Source: a virus. Taken from it: a stretch of DNA of 38,594 bases. The position numbers and the translations under genes were made by a program. Shown in pieces: positions 14,949 to 23,878 of the stretch. Each line of letters begins with the position of its first letter. Position 1 is the stretch's first letter. Location of the stretch: the IMG/VR virus record IMGVR_UViG_3300035688_000769, positions 1-38,594 of that record, one strand, 5' to 3'. Under the pieces are notes generated by a model. The model ran no database searches and was not told where the DNA came from. It was given only the letters and a program-made list of their open reading frames with translations.

Positions 14949-17696
14949 CTATAATTTCCTTTGCCTACCTGCTTGCTCTATCACCGCCAGTATGCGTTCA
15001 AGCGCCCAATGTGCCCTCGTTTCACCATCTGCCAACGTGCCTTTCTTTATCTTCAAGGTGAAACATCCACCTTTTGCGCGCGGTCGGTCTTTGTAGTTCA
15101 ATCCTGCCGTCCACGTGCCTGTCTTGAACGCAGCCGCTGACATCACCGCCTCTGGTGTATCGGCAACACGCAATTCCCAGTCAACTTTGCATCCTTCGGC
15201 AACTGTGCCAATCAATTCTACCAGACTGCCTATTGAGTAATCATCCCAGAGCCGAATTGGGCCGATAACTACACAGGAGTCTATTTCTTGACCATCATCA
15301 AGTGCATTGGCATCCTTTGTGATTCGGATATAACCATCATAACAACCAAATAGAACACCTCTTCGTGCAACATTGTTCGCCCTATAATCAAATAGATAAA
15401 ACGGTTCGTGATTAGAAAGGATATAGGTATCTTTCCAGAATGTCTTGGTCTGCCAATCAAACCACCAATGTTGACTGGACTGATACGTAATCAAATCAAA
15501 TTTCAGAGTGTGAAAAATCCCAGCGCCCGCATTCACCGAAAATCTAATTTTGTCAACTTTCGATAGGTCAAAGTTAGGGTCGTTGATGTAATACGAATTC
15601 AAGTCAATATCGAAACGATACCAGATGTCGGCAAGAAATTTCTGAACGCCTGAAATATCGAAACTTCTATGGTCACTTCCACTATCAAGCGAGAGAATTA
15701 CCCAGTTGAAATCAGACCATATATGATTACTTTTGAACCAAAGACTGATATATTTCTCTTTAGAAAGGTCAACCTCCTCGGGCGGAGTGAATATATAATT
15801 GTATGCCGCACCACCGGTAGTGCCACCAGTTATGGACAAAGAACCTATACCTTCCTTTTTATCAATGGTATCGATAACAGCGGTTGGAAGTCCCGTCCAA
15901 CCAGAAAGCGTATCGCAGGAACAAATGAGGTCATATACGCCTAATTTTTCTCCACTGGCAATCGCCGTCAAAGCAATATAGATTCCTCTGAACTCAGGCG
16001 AAAATTCCAAACTTACTGTATAGAGAGAGACATCAACATTGAGCAATTCTTCGGGTAACTTTTCTCTTGAGAGACTCTGGGGTGTTACCATAGCACATCC
16101 CTGCACGATGTAGAGACCATCGAAACTCAAGAATACAATCTCACCTGTCGGAGTGCAGCACCACGCCTTCTTATCAATTATTCCTATTTTTCGGCTCAAG
16201 TTGAGTAACTGTCCGCCATAAGCAGGGTCACCTCGTAATAACCAAAGTTCGTCAGTGCAACCAAAAATCATACAATCATCGCTGTAACAAACTTGCGCCT
16301 TTATCGGTTTACCAACTAATCCTGCTTGAGATAATGTGCCTGCAACTGCTCTGGCGTAATCCGAATCGGGTTGACCGTAATCCCAGTCGTAAGGGTCGCC
16401 TTGACGACTCATAAACCAAGCGTGAGGCGCCACGAGAGAACCTGACACGACCAATCGGTCGCGGTAAAGCGATACGAGTGGACAACTTCCCGGCACTGAA
16501 CCCTTACCTGCGGTCGCCTCATAAATGGACAAAGTATCCGCGACATAATCATAAACCTTTGGTGCTTTATCTACGCAAAAGGAACAATTACCAGTGCCCG
16601 CAGACGCAGTAAGAATAAGTGTTCCTGTGGTGATTTCACTTATTTTGTATGTCCCATTTATAGCACCTGTTCCACCGTCATAGATTGAGCAAATATCGCT
16701 GTTCTTATCTATTCCCAATTCAAGCCAGTTGGATATACTTAGAGATGTAAGATAACCCTGCGGAACTAATGTTGCCTTTACTGAAACATCATCAATAGAA
16801 AATCGTGCCGTAACAACATCGGGGATAAATGATAATCCTTCTGTTGAGGTCGTAACGAACTGCTCTGTGTATATGCCGTTTGCACTTCTTTGTGTCAGCA
16901 TTGCTCCACCACAGGTGGGCGTAACTTTCCCCGCGTTCAGAGCCTTGACTGTGTATTGAAGGGTATATGTTTTATTGGCTTCTATTACAATAGATTGCCA
17001 AAGTGTTCCAGCGCCATCTGTTCCGTGTGTGCCACACGCCTGACCTTCATTCCAATACCAACCAGTGCCATAAGTCCACACTGCGGCAGTTGCAAAATTC
17101 CCATTTGTTACCAGTTCGTTTCCGAGCAATACTTCTTTGACCGAAACATTGTCAATCGAAAGTAAAGGGTCTTCCCCGTGAGCATTGACTGCAAATTCAA
17201 GTTCGCCCGTAGAAGAAGTTACAAACTGTTCCGTGTATATACCATTTCCTCTTCTCTCAATTAGTGTTGTTCCACCACAAGTGGGAATAATACCCCAGAG
17301 GGTCATTGAATTTTTTACTTGGAAAGTAATCTCATATCTTTTGTTTGCCACTACTCCAATATTCTGAGATAATTTACCAGCATTCGGAAAGAAATAATCC
17401 GCTTCTTTATTTACGGCATCGTAACTCCATCCAAGACCATAAGTCCAAGTTCCCGCGCTGGCGAAATCCCCATTTACTACTTTCTCTTCTCCAAGAAGGT
17501 CGTGGACAGTAAGAATCCCATCGGTATATTTCGCTTTGACATTACCATAGTCGGCGATAAATAGTTTGTTACCTCTTGCTGCGGTTGTGAGTTGTCGTGT
17601 TGAAGAAAGTATCAGATTGGTCGTAAGAGGAGTCAGCACACCTTCTGTCTTTTCGCGGTATAAAACTCCATTAGCGCTGGCGATGAAGTATTCCAC
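14949..17696 (-). CDS. Tail nozzle-like protein, main part, with inserted modules, 915 aa
   Basis: The core carries nozzle-type signatures: PLVSLYRDRLVVSG then HAWFMSRQGDPYDWDYG (about 403-440), DELWLLRGDP, and a repeat of the type GEIVFLSFDGLYIVQG. Residues 72-189 and 193-309 are tandem CBM-like modules related to one in the fibre gene at 3198. Residues 320-373 are a small beta module also seen in adaptor and decoration proteins. The GTG start (17696-17694) has GGAG at good spacing. However, it lies in the same frame as the 84-aa ORF that precedes it, separated by one TAA and one TGC codon. The two ORFs look like one nozzle gene split by a stop. Confidence 0.7.
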   Translation of the reverse strand: MEYFIASANGVLYREKTEGVLTPLTTNLILSSTRQLTTAARGNKLFIADYGNVKAKYTDGILTVHDLLGEEKVVNGDFASAGTWTYGLGWSYDAVNKEADYFFPNAGKLSQNIGVVANKRYEITFQVKNSMTLWGIIPTCGGTTLIERRGNGIYTEQFVTSSTGELEFAVNAHGEDPLLSIDNVSVKEVLLGNELVTNGNFATAAVWTYGTGWYWNEGQACGTHGTDGAGTLWQSIVIEANKTYTLQYTVKALNAGKVTPTCGGAMLTQRSANGIYTEQFVTTSTEGLSFIPDVVTARFSIDDVSVKATLVPQGYLTSLSISNWLELGIDKNSDICSIYDGGTGAINGTYKISEITTGTLILTASAGTGNCSFCVDKAPKVYDYVADTLSIYEATAGKGSVPGSCPLVSLYRDRLVVSGSLVAPHAWFMSRQGDPYDWDYGQPDSDYARAVAGTLSQAGLVGKPIKAQVCYSDDCMIFGCTDELWLLRGDPAYGGQLLNLSRKIGIIDKKAWCCTPTGEIVFLSFDGLYIVQGCAMVTPQSLSREKLPEELLNVDVSLYTVSLEFSPEFRGIYIALTAIASGEKLGVYDLICSCDTLSGWTGLPTAVIDTIDKKEGIGSLSITGGTTGGAAYNYIFTPPEEVDLSKEKYISLWFKSNHIWSDFNWVILSLDSGSDHRSFDISGVQKFLADIWYRFDIDLNSYYINDPNFDLSKVDKIRFSVNAGAGIFHTLKFDLITYQSSQHWWFDWQTKTFWKDTYILSNHEPFYLFDYRANNVARRGVLFGCYDGYIRITKDANALDDGQEIDSCVVIGPIRLWDDYSIGSLVELIGTVAEGCKVDWELRVADTPEAVMSAAAFKTGTWTAGLNYKDRPRAKGGCFTLKIKKGTLADGETRAHWALERILAVIEQAGRQRKL
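16770..17120 (-). repeat. CBM-like module, second copy in nozzle gene
   Basis: Codes for residues 193-309 (starts LVTNGNF, contains TPTCGG and SANGIYTEQF, ends SIDDVSV). It is protein-level related to 17130-17483 and 3498-3839. Confidence 0.75.
17130..17483 (-). repeat. CBM-like module, first copy in nozzle gene
   Basis: Codes for residues 72-189 (starts KVVNGDF, contains IPTCGG and GNGIYTEQF, ends SIDNVSV). It is followed after four residues by the second copy. Confidence 0.75.
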
Positions 17697-17699
17697 GCA

Positions 17700-17954
17700 T
17701 TACTCCGAAGTTCCGACTACATTGATGCTGGTCATAAATCGCACAGGCGCACCACCACCCAACTGTAAGACAAATGCTTTATTCAGCCCCGGACGCGAGC
17801 CACCACGTAATCTAAAATCTATCGTGTCGAAAGGACGGACGTTTGTTGCGTCAGGTGTTGTATATGGAGGTTGATGTTGAAAACTCGTTGACCTGTTCAG
17901 ACCCGCGAAGGGAAACATTACCTCAAAGATTCGCCGTTTCTTTTGTGTTGGCAT
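17700..17954 (-). CDS. Nozzle-like protein, N-terminal fragment, 84 aa
   Basis: The sequence FPFAGLNRSTSFQHQPPYTT, then NVRPFD and LRGGSRPGLNKAF, is typical of the extreme N terminus of phage nozzle or tail-tip proteins, where it is continuous with the region now encoded at 14949-17696. The ORF ends GTSE-TAA, and the downstream ORF resumes two codons later in the same frame. The ATG lies inside the end of the 110-aa coiled-coil gene (32-base overlap), with AAGGA upstream. It could be a true separate subunit, a readthrough product, or half of a gene broken by one base change. Confidence 0.75.
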   Translation of the reverse strand: MPTQKKRRIFEVMFPFAGLNRSTSFQHQPPYTTPDATNVRPFDTIDFRLRGGSRPGLNKAFVLQLGGGAPVRFMTSINVVGTSE

Positions 17955-18255
17955 CTGATATTTCCTTTTGGATTTGTTTCAGGATGGCATAAGCCCCCTG
18001 TATTCTATTTCTGGTCTTCTCCAATTCACTCGCCTGAGACTGAATCATCATCTGCGCGCGCTGTAGTTCCTGTGCCTGTTTATCGCATTTTGAGGCTTCT
18101 GATTCCAGTTCCTTCAGTTTCGCTTCAATCTGTGTGCCGGGGATGAAGATTTCCACTTTCGGGTTAGAATCCTCATCCTTTATCCCTTCTGCCACTCTCT
18201 TCGCCAGCAATTCTTCCGCCGCCAACTTCTTATCTGGCAACTTTTCTTCTACCAT
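17923..18255 (-). CDS. Coiled-coil protein, 110 aa
   Basis: The charged N terminus (VEEKLPDKKLAAEELLAKR) is followed by a short beta segment (KVEIFIPGTQIEAKLKELE) and a long coiled coil to residue 100. The ATG follows GAAAGGAG. It overlaps the nozzle N-terminal ORF by 32 bases, so the two are probably co-translated. A structural or assembly role is inferred from position between fibre-like and nozzle genes. No known family is recognised. Confidence 0.7.
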   Translation of the reverse strand: MVEEKLPDKKLAAEELLAKRVAEGIKDEDSNPKVEIFIPGTQIEAKLKELESEASKCDKQAQELQRAQMMIQSQASELEKTRNRIQGAYAILKQIQKEISDANTKETANL

Positions 18256-18286
18256 CTCAATCTCCTTTCCTGAAAGAACCGTTCAC

Positions 18287-18337
18287 AAAACCCCTTATCG
18301 CCGCGCCCTTATTATAGGACGCGGAGTAAAAGGTTTT
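18287..18337 (-). terminator. Terminator-like hairpin after the 682-aa gene
   Basis: AAAACC (18337-18332) pairs with GGTTTT (18292-18287), with CCGCG/CGCGG inside and a TTTT tail in leftward RNA. Internal mismatches make it imperfect. It begins within the stop codon of the 682-aa gene. It probably works as a partial terminator or processing site, since essential genes follow. Confidence 0.4.
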
Positions 18338-20384
18338 AGTCAATTCTGAGGCACTTTACAAACACTACCGAAGTATCTGTCGCATCGCTATTGACGAGCG
18401 AAATCGTGCCTGCCGCAATTTCCCATTTGGCATCGTCAATACCTGCAACAACCGTTACCGCCTTATCAACGCCATAAGCCACCGTAGTAGTAATATCACT
18501 ACCACCACCAGCCGCTGCATCATTCAACTTCCAAGTGCCGTTGCAAGCCTTTGTCGCAACTGCGTGCGCAAAGATTATTCTGGACTTGTAAGGCAATGTG
18601 ATATTGATTGTTGCCCCGCCTGCATTTACCACAGGGATTATGTAGGGAATCCCATAAGTATTTGCGGCTGCAATCGTAATTGAGTCGAGTTCAGTAGCAT
18701 TGACATTGCTGACTGTGTTACTATCCACATCAAATGTTTTTGTAGTCAGTGTTTGTGCGCTACTCAGGTCTGTAACTTGGACACCATTGGCTTGGACAGT
18801 CCCTGTGCCTTTAGAAATTAGGTTGAAGGAGATATGTGTATCACCACCTGTCGCCGCAAGTGAAACAAGATGAACACCCGTAGCCGCATTGGTAATAGTT
18901 ATCTCGTCAACTGCATCCGCCACTGTTGCAACAGCCTTGAGCAACTCGTTACCATTGGCATCAGCAATAAATCCGCCAGTTGCCAGTTTAGGTGCAGTTA
19001 GTATTTTGCCAGCCAATGTTTCAGCGCCAGCAAGTGTAGCCAATGTCCCCGATTCTGGCAAAGTTATCGTAGTCGCACCAGTCGTCGTTATCCCGAGTGT
19101 ATGCGCACCAGTTTGCGTCCACGCAGCCAGAGTAGTCAATGTTCCACCGAGTGCAATGTCACCACCGAGCGTAATGGTTCTGTTAGCAGCACCAGTGACA
19201 AAATTGAGGGTCTGGTCAGCCGCCATATCTGCGTTCCACTTCAGATTCAAAGCGTGGCTGGCATTGGTGTCAAAAATCCACAGATTCGTGCTGCCGAACT
19301 TCTGGTTTGCACTCCAAATCTGCGCAAAGTTGATAAACGCGAAGGTTGCACTTGCACTCGCAGCGTCAGGAAGAACGAATGTGCTCTTACCAACAGTCTG
19401 GTCAGTGATGGTTAGAAATGCATCTGCACCAGCGGAATCGTTCAGTGTTGAACCAGTAGCAAGATTTCCAAGACTCGGTGAAGTAAAGGTAGGATTCTGA
19501 CCAGCACCGTGCGCCATCAATACTGTGCCTTCCGCGCCAGTAGACAACCGCGCCCACGCTGTGCCATTATAGAACAGCACATCACCTTGCGCAGCCGCAC
19601 CTGCCTGATAACCTACCAATCGTGCTGATGTCAGTCCCGGAGGTGTGGTCAGTCCTATCGCGGCATCGCTATCAAGAGTCAAAGATAGATTTCTGTTAGC
19701 CGAGAGGTCACTTGCGCAGACAAAATACAGACTGTGACTATTATCACTGTCTTTGACTCCCAATGTGGCGGATTTCGCTATATTCGCGGTGTTCACTGTT
19801 GGAGAGGTTAGCGTTTTGGCGACTAATGTCTGTGTAGCATCTATCAGACAGAAGGTATCGTTTGCCACATTTGGGACTGCGTGTGTATGCCCACCAGCAT
19901 CTTTGAGTGAAGCGATAACTGCGGTCGTCAAAGTCTTGTTGAGCAACGTATCAGTAGAATCCCGCGTTACCACCACTCCAGTTTCTGGCAAGGTTAGTGC
20001 TGTTGCAGCAGTTGTGGTGAAAATGAGTTTATTACCATCGGTGCAGAATGCGAGACTCAAAGAGTTCTCTTCCAAATTCAGGTCTGGAATAGTAATCGTG
20101 CCATCACTTGTCTGGTTTCCTACTGACCATTCCAGAGTTCCACCTATAGGCAGAATAGTCCCTGCAATACCTTCCCAAACTGTGGATGTAACTGTGCCGG
20201 TATTGCGATAAACAGCACCATTCGCCGTCCGGATAAGAATACAGCCTTTGGCGTATCCAGATTCGCCATCGCTGGGAAATCCTTCCTGCCAAGCGAATAA
20301 CTTACCTTGTGGTGCAGAAAAAATCCCTCCTGTTTCAGGCATATCTGCCTGTGATAATTTCTCGTAGAGATTATGCAAAGCCAT
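18336..20384 (-). CDS. Repetitive fibre-like virion protein, 682 aa
   Basis: The N terminus MALHNLYEKLSQADMPETGG leads into a beta-rich region with KGCILIRTANGAVYRNTGT. Imperfect repeats with the core TLxxKTLT follow (TLLNKTLT, TLVAKTLTSPTVN, TLAGKILTAPKL, TLTTKTFDVDSN), a pattern common in phage fibre and head-fibre proteins. It is Ala/Thr-rich with few charged residues. The ATG follows GAAGGAG. The gene lies between the head-tail adaptor and the coiled-coil/nozzle genes, so it may be a head fibre, a whisker or a tail fibre; the position does not settle which. Confidence 0.65.
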   Translation of the reverse strand: MALHNLYEKLSQADMPETGGIFSAPQGKLFAWQEGFPSDGESGYAKGCILIRTANGAVYRNTGTVTSTVWEGIAGTILPIGGTLEWSVGNQTSDGTITIPDLNLEENSLSLAFCTDGNKLIFTTTAATALTLPETGVVVTRDSTDTLLNKTLTTAVIASLKDAGGHTHAVPNVANDTFCLIDATQTLVAKTLTSPTVNTANIAKSATLGVKDSDNSHSLYFVCASDLSANRNLSLTLDSDAAIGLTTPPGLTSARLVGYQAGAAAQGDVLFYNGTAWARLSTGAEGTVLMAHGAGQNPTFTSPSLGNLATGSTLNDSAGADAFLTITDQTVGKSTFVLPDAASASATFAFINFAQIWSANQKFGSTNLWIFDTNASHALNLKWNADMAADQTLNFVTGAANRTITLGGDIALGGTLTTLAAWTQTGAHTLGITTTGATTITLPESGTLATLAGAETLAGKILTAPKLATGGFIADANGNELLKAVATVADAVDEITITNAATGVHLVSLAATGGDTHISFNLISKGTGTVQANGVQVTDLSSAQTLTTKTFDVDSNTVSNVNATELDSITIAAANTYGIPYIIPVVNAGGATINITLPYKSRIIFAHAVATKACNGTWKLNDAAAGGGSDITTTVAYGVDKAVTVVAGIDDAKWEIAAGTISLVNSDATDTSVVFVKCLRID

Positions 20385-20426
20385 TTCAGTTCTCCTTCAA
20401 ACCCTGATTATAGGACAGAGCCCACC

Positions 20427-21596
20427 CTATTCAAGTTTCGTTCCGTCGTAGTAGAAGTCTCCTTCTCTGTGAACCGTTATCCTGCTTGTCCCGGGGTCGC
20501 CATTGTAACCCAGAAAATCGGGTTCAAGCGAAATGTCATATTCAATACTCGCGGCGAGTCGCTCCAGGAATAAGGCATATTGAACGCCTCTCGTCTGGTC
20601 TTCTCGCTGTTCTGCGATTGCCAAGCAACTCTGGAGGATAGTTTCCGCGTGTGGCATTCCGCCCATCGGATACTGCGTTCCAGAAGGTGCATCAGGAAAG
20701 TAGATACCGCTGTAATACAAGGTATAATTGCTACTGGGCGTTGGCCAGAAAACTATCTCATACCGTTGACCGATAGTCCCAGTTGGTGCCTTTGCTCGCA
20801 CCGCAGCATATCGTGGCTGACCAGTTGACGTCCCTTCTTCTTGTAGTTCACGAATTTGTGACTCGTCAACTAATTGAATGGGCGGATAACCCACGCCTGC
20901 CTCAAAGGTTAGCCAATCAACCACATACCCTATATTGTCAGGTAAATCATAAGTTCCATTGCCAGTAATTGCAAAAGTCTTGGCAGTGCAACGGGCATCG
21001 CCAGTTACTGAAATCTGGGTAACAGAGGTATAGGTGCAAATCGGGAATGTTCCCGTAGTCGTTATGGCAATAGACTTCCCCACCATATTCCAGTAGAACT
21101 TGCCGGTATTTGACACCAGCACTGTCCTACCATCTACTGTGAACTGTTTGACACTACAGGTCGCATCGCCCGTTACCAATAAAATTGTTGAGGAACTATA
21201 GGATGAGGCGGTAAATGTGCCTGTTGCTGTGATAACGACTGATTTACCTACATCTGCGCTTACGAAACTGGCAACACTTGAAGTCAGTGTTGTTTTACCA
21301 GTCCCCGCGTTATAGACACCTGTCACAGTTGCCGAAGTAATAGTAACAACAGAATCAACTGCAATATCCGTCCACGCCATCATTGTTGTTACAGGACTGA
21401 GAAACGACCATCGGTGCGACCTGCCGCCGAGAGGTGGCGGGAAGAGAAACTGTCGCAATCCACTGTTGATGATACTCTGCACTAATTCCAACTGTTCTGC
21501 GGATAATGAACCGATAGTTCTACCCCATCCCAGTCCTCGGTCAGAGACTTCCTTTTGCAATTCGGGAAAATTGAGGCTCAAAGTGCTTTCAGCCAT
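20427..21596 (-). CDS. Head-tail adaptor-like protein with inserted beta repeats, 389 aa
   Basis: Residues 1-70 match the pattern of phage adaptor proteins placed after the capsid genes: SLNFPELQKEVSDRGLGWGR, then VQSIINSGLRQFLFPPPLGG and HRWSFLSP. The C-terminal half (PAGMPHAETILQSC-like helices with EQREDQTRGVQYALFLERL) also fits. Between them, residues 110-153 and 166-209 are two similar beta repeats (VGKSVVITATGTF and VGKSIAITTTGTF, each ending TGDAxC-x-F). These interrupt the usual compact adaptor. The ATG follows GGTGGAG. The protein probably seals the portal and joins the tail nozzle. Confidence 0.65.
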   Translation of the reverse strand: MAESTLSLNFPELQKEVSDRGLGWGRTIGSLSAEQLELVQSIINSGLRQFLFPPPLGGRSHRWSFLSPVTTMMAWTDIAVDSVVTITSATVTGVYNAGTGKTTLTSSVASFVSADVGKSVVITATGTFTASSYSSSTILLVTGDATCSVKQFTVDGRTVLVSNTGKFYWNMVGKSIAITTTGTFPICTYTSVTQISVTGDARCTAKTFAITGNGTYDLPDNIGYVVDWLTFEAGVGYPPIQLVDESQIRELQEEGTSTGQPRYAAVRAKAPTGTIGQRYEIVFWPTPSSNYTLYYSGIYFPDAPSGTQYPMGGMPHAETILQSCLAIAEQREDQTRGVQYALFLERLAASIEYDISLEPDFLGYNGDPGTSRITVHREGDFYYDGTKLE

Positions 21597-21610
21597 CGTT
21601 TCTCCACCAA

Positions 21611-21634
21611 AGGGGGAAGGCTCTCCTTCCCCCT
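21611..21634 (-). terminator. Perfect hairpin between decoration and adaptor genes
   Basis: A 10-bp stem AGGGGGAAGG / CCTTCCCCCT with a 4-base loop is followed in leftward RNA by only TTTGG. It is a strong hairpin with a poor T-run, so it may be an attenuator or an RNA-stabilising 3' end for the abundant capsid messages. Confidence 0.5.
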
Positions 21635-21669
21635 GCTAATTGACCGAAGCGTTATGCTTCAGTTGCCAT

Positions 21670-22758
21670 CTATCCTAATGTTGCCCCTGCACTCCAATCC
21701 AAAATCCACATTGAATCATACCAATACAGATAACCAACTTCAGCCGCAGCATCAAAAAGTGCGGTTGCCAATGCGGTGGATTTGTTCAGTTGCTTACCAT
21801 TTGTCACAGTTACAACATACCCTGATGTTGTAAGTGTTCCCAGTCCCACAAAGCCTTTCTTCTCCCCGAACTTTGTGCCGTTAGCCAGGGTATAGGTTGA
21901 CGCCACTGCCTGCGTCCAGCCGCCCGCAATATAGGTTACTCCACCTATCATTGAGGCGATTGCCGTAGCACTCTTCGGCGTAATCTCCTGCTGCAATCCG
22001 CTTTCATCGCCATCAAAGAGATAAGCAAGTACAGTGGGATTTCCTGCCGAGAGGCAGTAGAAGTTGCAGAGGGAAGCCGCAGCACAAGGCGAACTGGACA
22101 ATGTAGCCGCATCCGCTGTGTTTGAGACGATGGTATATCTGCCAGCAGTTACTGGTGTCGCACCAGTTGCAGTTGTCGCACCGCCAGTGATATAGACCAC
22201 ATCGCCTGCCTGAGCGTAAGTAAAGGCTGCTGTCTTGGTCAAGATACCGGTGCCAATACCAAGACTTGCTGTCCCATCAGTAGAACGACTAATGATGGTA
22301 TTCGTGCCCGCAACAGTGGAAAGGGCTTTTGTCTGCAACGCAATCGCACTTCCACGTCCCATATAACCCTTCCAAGTCCACATCCCGGCATCGCCTGCAC
22401 CCGCGGAACAGGTCATCATCGTTCCATCGACCCCACTTGCACAAGCCACCGTGGGGACTCCGAATGCAACTGGAACGACCGAACCCGGTTCGTAGATTTC
22501 TATCCAGCGTCCGCCCGATACGGAAGGATAAGCGGCAACTGTTACCCCAGCAAACCATCTATTATTACTGGCAGAAGGTCTTGCAACCCTCTTATCGCGT
22601 TTGCCGCAAGCATCCGTTACCGCATCACCTGTTATCGTGGCACTGGAATAGTCTCTAACATAACAGAGACCTTCACCTGCCCTCAGTGCATCCGAACCAG
22701 TGTATTTTACCCGGCGCTTTAGGTCTCGCGCCTGACTCTCGTAAACGCTATCAAACAT
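21670..22758 (-). CDS. Probable capsid decoration protein, 362 aa
   Basis: It lies directly downstream of the major capsid gene, as decoration proteins commonly do. The N-terminal domain (MFDSVYESQARDLKRRVKYT, GEGLCYVRDYSSATITGDAV, then WFAGVTVAAYPSVSGGRWIE) resembles small beta decoration folds. Residues 178-236 are an inserted module (AGDVVYITGG and RYTIVSNTADAATL, then CNFYC) similar to ones in the nozzle and adaptor proteins. The Ala/Gly/Thr-rich composition suits a surface-exposed virion protein. The ATG follows GAAGGAG. An alternative is a head fibre or a minor capsid protein; the call rests mainly on order. Confidence 0.6.
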   Translation of the reverse strand: MFDSVYESQARDLKRRVKYTGSDALRAGEGLCYVRDYSSATITGDAVTDACGKRDKRVARPSASNNRWFAGVTVAAYPSVSGGRWIEIYEPGSVVPVAFGVPTVACASGVDGTMMTCSAGAGDAGMWTWKGYMGRGSAIALQTKALSTVAGTNTIISRSTDGTASLGIGTGILTKTAAFTYAQAGDVVYITGGATTATGATPVTAGRYTIVSNTADAATLSSSPCAAASLCNFYCLSAGNPTVLAYLFDGDESGLQQEITPKSATAIASMIGGVTYIAGGWTQAVASTYTLANGTKFGEKKGFVGLGTLTTSGYVVTVTNGKQLNKSTALATALFDAAAEVGYLYWYDSMWILDWSAGATLG

Positions 22759-22824
22759 TTCAATTCTCCTTCGTTTCTGTAAAAGCCTGTTTCACTTTTA
22801 TTGTGCCTAAATCCCGCGTTCCGT

Positions 22825-23865
22825 TTATACCTTATACGTCTTTATACATCTGCGTCTGTCAAGGCATACTGTCGCATACTTCAGGTCATACCAGACTACC
22901 AAGTCGTTGTGTCTATTCCATACCTCCTTTGCATCGCTGCGTCTCATCTTCCAATCCTTGAGGTAGAGCATCTTGAAAACCGTGTGGTCAATCCCATATA
23001 TCGGGTTAGTCGCGTCATCATTAAGTATTGGCACATAGACAAGTGGATGTCTCTTGAACGTTACTTGCCCATCATAAGGGAACAAATCGCGTCCAAGATT
23101 TTCGGTTTGCCCTTCTCCAATAGTTTCTAAGGCGTCTATTGTGTCGTTATTCATATAATAACGCAGGTCTTGACCACGCGAACCCCTGAAGTCCTCAACT
23201 GTCACAGGCGATTCCCACTGTGTGAGTCTGTGGGCAGTTCTCCATGGTTTTATCAGGGCATCCTTCGTGTAAGCGCTGTAAGTAAAGGTATAGTTCTTGT
23301 AGTTGGCATTGTCAGGTGCAGCCGCACTGGTATCCAGTCCTCCAACTGTTGAGTAACCTGGGGGATTGCCACCATTGAAACCAGTAGATGCGTTACCAAC
23401 AATCCAGTAAGGAATCCCTAATGGTTTTCTCGTATCTCCCGGGTCTTTCAAGGTGAACATCGCGCTTTCGAGGTCGTCTGAGGCACTGATAAGCGCACTG
23501 GCTTCGCCTAACGCAAGAAGGTCAGTCAACTTTGACTCGCCAGCATTCATTGTGACTTCAGTCTTGTCGTAAACGTAATGCGTATCATAATGCGACCACT
23601 CACCACTGATGTTTTCCAACTTTGGCGCATCAACAATGGTATCTACTTCGTGAATGCCAACGTGTCTTCCAGCCGCTGTAATATGGATTGCCAATCGCCT
23701 CTTCCAGCCTATACCATTACTTTGCTCTTCTGCTTTGGGAAGCCACTTGGTCATAACCTCATAACGTTGTCTCGCCTGTAGTAACTGCACCCAGTCACCT
23801 GGGGCGAGGTCTTGCAACGTAGAGTTGACCAAATCAAGAATTTCACTATCTGCAAGTCCAGGCAT
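22825..23865 (-). CDS. Major capsid protein, 346 aa
   Basis: The position immediately after the scaffold gene, the length and the composition all fit an HK97-fold capsid protein. Visible features include an N-terminal helix (ADSEILDLVNSTLQDLAPGD), a long spine-helix-like stretch (TDLLALGEASALISASDDLE), a Gly/Pro-rich loop (GNASTGFNGGNPPGY) and a C-terminal domain with NPIYGIDHTVFKMLYLKDW. A late beta strand (LVVWYDLKYATVCLDRRRC) closes the protein. The ATG follows AAAGGA. I see no pro-head protease gene nearby, and the first residues are not an obvious cleaved delta domain; a separate scaffold does that job. Confidence 0.75.
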   Translation of the reverse strand: MPGLADSEILDLVNSTLQDLAPGDWVQLLQARQRYEVMTKWLPKAEEQSNGIGWKRRLAIHITAAGRHVGIHEVDTIVDAPKLENISGEWSHYDTHYVYDKTEVTMNAGESKLTDLLALGEASALISASDDLESAMFTLKDPGDTRKPLGIPYWIVGNASTGFNGGNPPGYSTVGGLDTSAAAPDNANYKNYTFTYSAYTKDALIKPWRTAHRLTQWESPVTVEDFRGSRGQDLRYYMNNDTIDALETIGEGQTENLGRDLFPYDGQVTFKRHPLVYVPILNDDATNPIYGIDHTVFKMLYLKDWKMRRSDAKEVWNRHNDLVVWYDLKYATVCLDRRRCIKTYKV

Positions 23866-23878
23866 TTGAGTTATCCTT

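Noticed and set aside
17700-17702. TAA recoded as a sense codon throughout this phage
   Set aside because: TAA ends several well-supported genes, for example at 5203, 12649 and 33534, and TGA ends others such as 33664, so general recoding does not fit.
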